The position numbers and the translations under genes were made by a program. From an uncultured Prevotellaceae bacterium (GTDB taxonomy: Bacteria > Bacteroidota > Bacteroidia > Bacteroidales > Bacteroidaceae), in assembly GCA_958404085.1 (NCBI GenBank), contig CATXZX010000040.1, forward strand, positions 1 through 9,129: a stretch of 9,129 nucleotides of DNA. The letters are read 5' to 3'. The notes below the pieces were generated by a model that saw only the letters and a list, made by a program, of their open reading frames with translations, searched no databases and was not told the origin of the DNA. Positions 5,841-9,129 of the stretch are shown piece after piece (within the stretch, counting starts at the first letter, position 1; each line of letters opens with the position of its first letter).

Positions 5841-7502
5841 ATGGAAAAAAAAGTAAACATACGCTGTTTGAATAATTGTACCACGGTATCCGTTCCGATA
5901 GGTTCCACACTTCTCGACATTTATAAGGCACTCGACCTCAACATGCCCTACGAAGTGACGAGCGCAAAAGTGAACAACCGGGTCGAAGGGCTCCATTATA
6001 CGGTCTACCACAACAAAGACGTGGAATTTCTGGACATCACCCACCCCTCGGGACAACGTACCTACCTGCGCTCGCTGCTGTTCGTACTCCACAAGACCAT
6101 CTGCGACCTTTTTCCGGGCGGAACGTTCACGATATGCGCTCCCGTATGCGGCGGATACTACTGCCGGCTCGACCTGAGACGCGAGGTGGTGCAGGAAGAC
6201 GTAAGCGACATTCGCCGCCACATGAAGGACCTCGTAAAACAGAACCTGCCCTTCCTCCACACGACGAGCCCCACGGACAATGCCATCACGCTGTTCCGCG
6301 CCAAGGGAATGAAAGACAAGGCCCAACTACTCGAAACATACGGCCGTATCTATACGAACTATTATACGCTGGACGACACACACGACTACTACTACGGCTC
6401 GCTGCTGGTGAACACGTCGCAACTGAAACTTTTCGAAGTGGAGTTCTACAACGAAGGCCTGTTGCTCCGCCTGCCCGACCCGGCCAACCCCAACCGCTTG
6501 CGCCCGCGCGTGGAACAGGAAAAGATGCTCGACGTATTCCGCGAATACCACCAGTGGCAGAAGATACTGGGCGTGAACACCGTGGGAGAGTTGAACCGCG
6601 CCACAGCCAACGGACACGCCCGCGACCTCATCCACGTATCCGAAGCGTTGCAGGAAAAGAAAATCAGCCAGTTGGCCGACCGCATAGCCAACGACCCGAA
6701 CATAAAGATTATCCTGATATCGGGCCCCTCGTCGAGCGGCAAGACGACATTCAGCCTGCGCCTCAGCGTACAGCTCATGGCCTGCGGCCGCAAACCTGTG
6801 CCCATCTCGCTCGACGACTACTTCGTAGACCGGCACCTGACCCCGCGCGATGCCAACGGCGACTACGACTACGAGTGCATCGACGCGCTCAACATTCCGC
6901 TGCTCTCGGCCCACCTGCAGTTGCTGCTGGCCGGAAAAGAGGTGGAACTGCCCCGCTACAATTTCCTGACGGGCAAGAGCGAGCCCAGCGGAAAGCGCCT
7001 GAGCATGAATGAGGATACCATCCTCATCCTCGAAGGCATCCATGCCCTGAACCCCATACTGACAGACCAGGTCAGCGAGCCATGCAAATTCAAAATCTAT
7101 GTGTCGGCCCTGACCACCATACTGCTCGACAACCACAACTACATACCCACCACCGACAACCGCCTGCTGCGCCGCATCGTACGCGACAACAAGTACCGCG
7201 GCTACTCGGCCCTCGAAACCATACGGCGCTGGCCCAGCGTAAGGGCAGGCGAGGAAAAATGGATATTTCCCTACCAGGAAAAAGCCGACGTCATGTTCAA
7301 CTCCGCCCTGCTCTTCGAACTGGCAGCCCTGCGCGACCAGGTGATTCCGCTCCTCGAAGAGGTGGACGAACGCGAACCGGAATACAGCGAAGCCAGCCGC
7401 CTGCTCACGTTTCTCTCGTACCTGCGCCCGATGCCCTTCGACGGGTTGCCCCCTACGTCGCTGTTGCGCGAATTTCTGGGAGGAAGCACGTTTTCGTACT
7501 GA
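5841..7502 (+). CDS. Uridine-kinase-like nucleoside kinase with N-terminal ThrRS-like (TGS-type) region
   Basis: 553 residues from the ATG at 5841 (MEKKVNIRCLNN). A frame-extending ATG at 5766 would add 25 hydrophobic residues, but it lies before the probable transcription start. Residues 1-66 resemble a TGS-type fold as in threonyl-tRNA synthetase. About 75-200 resemble the second additional domain of that enzyme, although the HxxxH zinc pattern is not obvious. The C-terminal half is a P-loop kinase of the uridine kinase/phosphoribulokinase group: Walker A GPSSSGKT (295-302), SLDDYF (323-328) for substrate binding, PRYNF (371-375), and LILEGIHAL (395-403) as the Walker B-like strand. It is therefore expected to phosphorylate a nucleoside or similar small molecule in the cytoplasm. 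Ordinary uridine kinases are about 210 residues, so this long fused form is a distinct family, known from Bacteroidetes and from Thermotoga-type bacteria. The real substrate is uncertain. The gene appears to be transcribed alone. Confidence 0.88.
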   Translation: MEKKVNIRCLNNCTTVSVPIGSTLLDIYKALDLNMPYEVTSAKVNNRVEGLHYTVYHNKDVEFLDITHPSGQRTYLRSLLFVLHKTICDLFPGGTFTICAPVCGGYYCRLDLRREVVQEDVSDIRRHMKDLVKQNLPFLHTTSPTDNAITLFRAKGMKDKAQLLETYGRIYTNYYTLDDTHDYYYGSLLVNTSQLKLFEVEFYNEGLLLRLPDPANPNRLRPRVEQEKMLDVFREYHQWQKILGVNTVGELNRATANGHARDLIHVSEALQEKKISQLADRIANDPNIKIILISGPSSSGKTTFSLRLSVQLMACGRKPVPISLDDYFVDRHLTPRDANGDYDYECIDALNIPLLSAHLQLLLAGKEVELPRYNFLTGKSEPSGKRLSMNEDTILILEGIHALNPILTDQVSEPCKFKIYVSALTTILLDNHNYIPTTDNRLLRRIVRDNKYRGYSALETIRRWPSVRAGEEKWIFPYQEKADVMFNSALLFELAALRDQVIPLLEEVDEREPEYSEASRLLTFLSYLRPMPFDGLPPTSLLREFLGGSTFSY

Positions 7503-7524
7503 CCCCTCCGTACCCCCGATACAG

Positions 7525-7572
7525 GCAAGCCCGCGCATTCCGCCGTTCCACTGACAGAATGCGCGGGCTTGC
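7525..7572 (+). terminator. Strong hairpin after the kinase gene, possible terminator without T tract
   Basis: A perfect 16-bp stem (7525-7540 with 7557-7572, sequence GCAAGCCCGCGCATTC and its complement) with a 16-base loop begins 22 bases after the stop codon. No run of T follows on either strand, so it is not a classic intrinsic terminator. It may still end transcription, or stabilise the 3' end of the mRNA. It separates the kinase gene from the promoter of the methyltransferase gene. Confidence 0.5.
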
Positions 7573-7590
7573 GGCATCGAAGAGAAGAAG

Positions 7591-7649
7591 TATATTTGCT
7601 TTAAAAAACATTAACAGGCGGATTACCTCTTACTAAATTCGTATTTTTG
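7591..7649 (+). promoter_or_regulatory. Two candidate -7 boxes for the methyltransferase-ftsX unit
   Basis: Both TATATTTG (7591-7598) and TATTTTTG (7642-7649) match TAnnTTTG. The first would give a leader of about 65 bases. The second would start transcription only about 15 bases before the ATG at 7671. Neither has a clear TTTG at the -33 spacing, so I cannot say which is used. Confidence 0.5.
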
Positions 7650-7670
7650 CAGGAAATTTGGGTGTAAAGT

Positions 7671-8570
7671 ATGAATATCCTACATAGAGAACTTTGCCCG
7701 CTGTGCGGCAGTACCCGGTTAAAGCAAATTGCAAACTGTACAGACCATTACGCCACCGGCGAAACGTTTCCGCTGTGCGAGTGCGAACAATGCGGTTTCC
7801 GCTTCACGCAAGACGCGCCGGCCGAAGAAGAAATGGGGCGCTACTACGAGAGTGCCGACTACATCTCCCACTCCGATACAAACGAAGGCCTCATGAACAA
7901 AGTGTACCACCACGTCCGCAGTTTCATGCTCGAACGCAAAGCTAAACTGGTGGAACGGGCAAGCGGCCGCCAACGGGGCGACCTGCTCGACATAGGGGCC
8001 GGTACGGGCTACTTTGCCCATGCCATGGAGGAACACGGCTGGAACGTGACGGCTGCAGAGCAAAACGAAACGGCCCGTAACTATGCCCGCCACAAATTCG
8101 GCCTCGACATGATTACGCCGGCCGATATGTTGCAGATAGAAGGACAGAGTTTCGACGTCGTGACACTGTGGCACGTCATGGAACACGTAGAACACCTGAG
8201 CGAGGAGTGGGACTTCATAGCCCACGTCCTGCGGAAAAACGGCCGGCTCATCATGGCCACGCCCAACTGCGCCTCGGCCGATGCCCGCATCTACGGGTCG
8301 GACTGGGCCGCCTACGACGTTCCGCGCCACTTGTGGCACTTCTCTCCCGAGAGCATGCGCCAGTCAGCCGAAGCCCACGGATTCCGTGTCATCGGAGTCC
8401 ATCCCATGCCGTTCGACGCCTATTATGTGTCGATGCTGAGCGAGAAGTACCGCGGACACGCGCGTTCCTATTTTATAAGAGGTATGATGAACGGCCTGCG
8501 GGCGAACCTCTCGGCCATGGGCAACGCGGAGCGAAGCAGTTCCATCATCTATATATTAAAAAACAAATAA
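7671..8570 (+). CDS. Class I SAM-dependent methyltransferase with N-terminal zinc ribbon
   Basis: 299 residues. The N-terminus carries CPLCGS (Cys9, Cys12) and CEQCGFRF (Cys38, Cys41), a zinc-ribbon pattern with two CxxC knuckles. A Rossmann-type methyltransferase domain of the Methyltransf_23 kind follows from about residue 100: motif I LLDIGAGTGYF (105-115) binds SAM, the acidic end of strand 2 is in AAEQN (128-132), and FDVVTLWHVMEHVEHL (161-176) is the motif IV/post-IV region. GRLIMATPN (191-199) and VPRHLWHFS (217-225) are also typical. The acceptor is unknown; related proteins methylate small molecules, sugars or lipids. The stop codon is 13 bases before ftsX on the same strand, so the two are probably co-transcribed, which hints at envelope or growth-related work, but that is inference. 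The ATG at 7671 is chosen because the zinc ribbon begins directly after it. Confidence 0.87.
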   Translation: MNILHRELCPLCGSTRLKQIANCTDHYATGETFPLCECEQCGFRFTQDAPAEEEMGRYYESADYISHSDTNEGLMNKVYHHVRSFMLERKAKLVERASGRQRGDLLDIGAGTGYFAHAMEEHGWNVTAAEQNETARNYARHKFGLDMITPADMLQIEGQSFDVVTLWHVMEHVEHLSEEWDFIAHVLRKNGRLIMATPNCASADARIYGSDWAAYDVPRHLWHFSPESMRQSAEAHGFRVIGVHPMPFDAYYVSMLSEKYRGHARSYFIRGMMNGLRANLSAMGNAERSSSIIYILKNK

Positions 8571-8583
8571 GCGCCCGGGCAAA

Positions 8584-9129
8584 ATGAAACACAGACAACC
8601 GCCGCGTAACCATACGGGAATGAACGTCATCACGTCGTGTATCAGCACGACGCTGGTGCTGGTACTGCTCGGTACCATCGTATTTTTTGTCAGCCTTGCC
8701 CCGAACATCTCCAACGCCATGCGCGAGAACTTTACCGTGTCGCTCTTTCTGAACGACGACATACCGGGCAAAGATGCCATGCGCCTGCAGGAATACCTGC
8801 GTACCCTTCCCTGCGCCCGTAGCGTGACCTATATTTCGAAAGAAAAGGCGCAGCGCGAACAGGCAAAGGCCATAGGAAGCGATCCGGCCGAGTTCCTGGG
8901 TTACAGCCCCATTCCGGCCTCCTTCGAGATACAGCTGAAAGGAGATTACGCAAACTCCGACAGCCTTGCCTCCATCCTGCCCGCCCTGAAAGCCGAGAAA
9001 AACATTCTCGAAATAGCTTATCCGCAGGAACTCATGAACGCTATCAACGAAAACATCCGCAAAGTCAGCATCGTACTGCTTGTGCTGGCCCTGCTGCTGG
9101 CTTTCGTTTCGTTCGAACTGATTAACAAT
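8584..9129 (+). CDS. ftsX: Cell-division ABC permease FtsX, N-terminal part, cut by window end
   Basis: An open frame of 182 codons from the ATG at 8584 runs to the last base without a stop, so the gene continues outside the window. A short basic start is followed by a transmembrane segment (about residues 15-39, CISTTLVLVLLGTIVFFVSLA). Then comes a periplasmic domain of about 120 residues with VSLFLNDD (52-59), YISKEKA (83-89) and DPAEFLGYSPIPASFEI (100-116), the typical FtsX pattern. A second transmembrane segment begins at about 162 and ends SFELINN, matching the SFxLINNTIRL region where FtsX enters the membrane again. FtsX pairs with the ATPase FtsE at the division site and controls peptidoglycan hydrolases. 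No ftsE is seen here; in Bacteroidetes the two are commonly unlinked. No Shine-Dalgarno sequence is visible in the 13 bases after the methyltransferase stop codon. Confidence 0.93.
   Translation, partial: MKHRQPPRNHTGMNVITSCISTTLVLVLLGTIVFFVSLAPNISNAMRENFTVSLFLNDDIPGKDAMRLQEYLRTLPCARSVTYISKEKAQREQAKAIGSDPAEFLGYSPIPASFEIQLKGDYANSDSLASILPALKAEKNILEIAYPQELMNAINENIRKVSIVLLVLALLLAFVSFELINN

Noticed and set aside
6327..7577. Open frame of 416 codons on the minus strand opposite the nucleoside kinase
   Set aside because: Val/Gln/Gly-rich shadow of a clear P-loop kinase on the other strand.

Overview
The window looks like the chromosome of an anaerobic, gut-type Bacteroidales bacterium with fairly high GC. 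The support is: several TAnnTTTG promoter boxes (the Bacteroidetes -7 element); gene starts without obvious Shine-Dalgarno sequences; a strictly anaerobic class III ribonucleotide reductase; a secreted GH29-type fucosidase; and Bacteroidetes-style versions of FtsX and of a long uridine-kinase-like protein. I do not assign a genus.

Layout. (1) 1-765, plus strand: the 3' end of an ABC exporter gene, ending in an intrinsic terminator whose stem begins inside the last codons. (2) 790-2166, minus strand: a secreted GH29-type alpha-L-fucosidase with its own promoter, convergent with the ABC gene. (3) 2350-4954, minus strand: the overlapping pair nrdD-nrdG (anaerobic ribonucleotide reductase and its radical-SAM activase), closed by a 24-bp perfect-stem terminator. 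Upstream lies a cobalamin riboswitch (about 5150-5308) with a promoter box at its 5' edge and a terminator-like hairpin between it and nrdD. (4) 5345-5765: a gene-free stretch with several strong hairpins that I cannot name. (5) 5841-7502, plus strand: a 553-residue nucleoside-kinase-like protein with an N-terminal threonyl-tRNA-synthetase-like part. (6) 7671 to the window end, plus strand: a zinc-ribbon SAM methyltransferase followed 13 bases later by ftsX, cut by the window edge.

How the parts work together. The main system is a B12-sensing RNA placed in front of a B12-independent route to deoxynucleotides. When adenosylcobalamin is plentiful, the leader is expected to fold so that nrdDG is turned down, presumably because a B12-dependent reductase elsewhere can supply dNTPs. 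When B12 is scarce, NrdG should be made, generate the glycyl radical on NrdD, and ribonucleotide reduction should proceed without B12. The other genes look like independent housekeeping or glycan-use units. I found no CRISPR array, insertion sequence, tRNA or rRNA gene.
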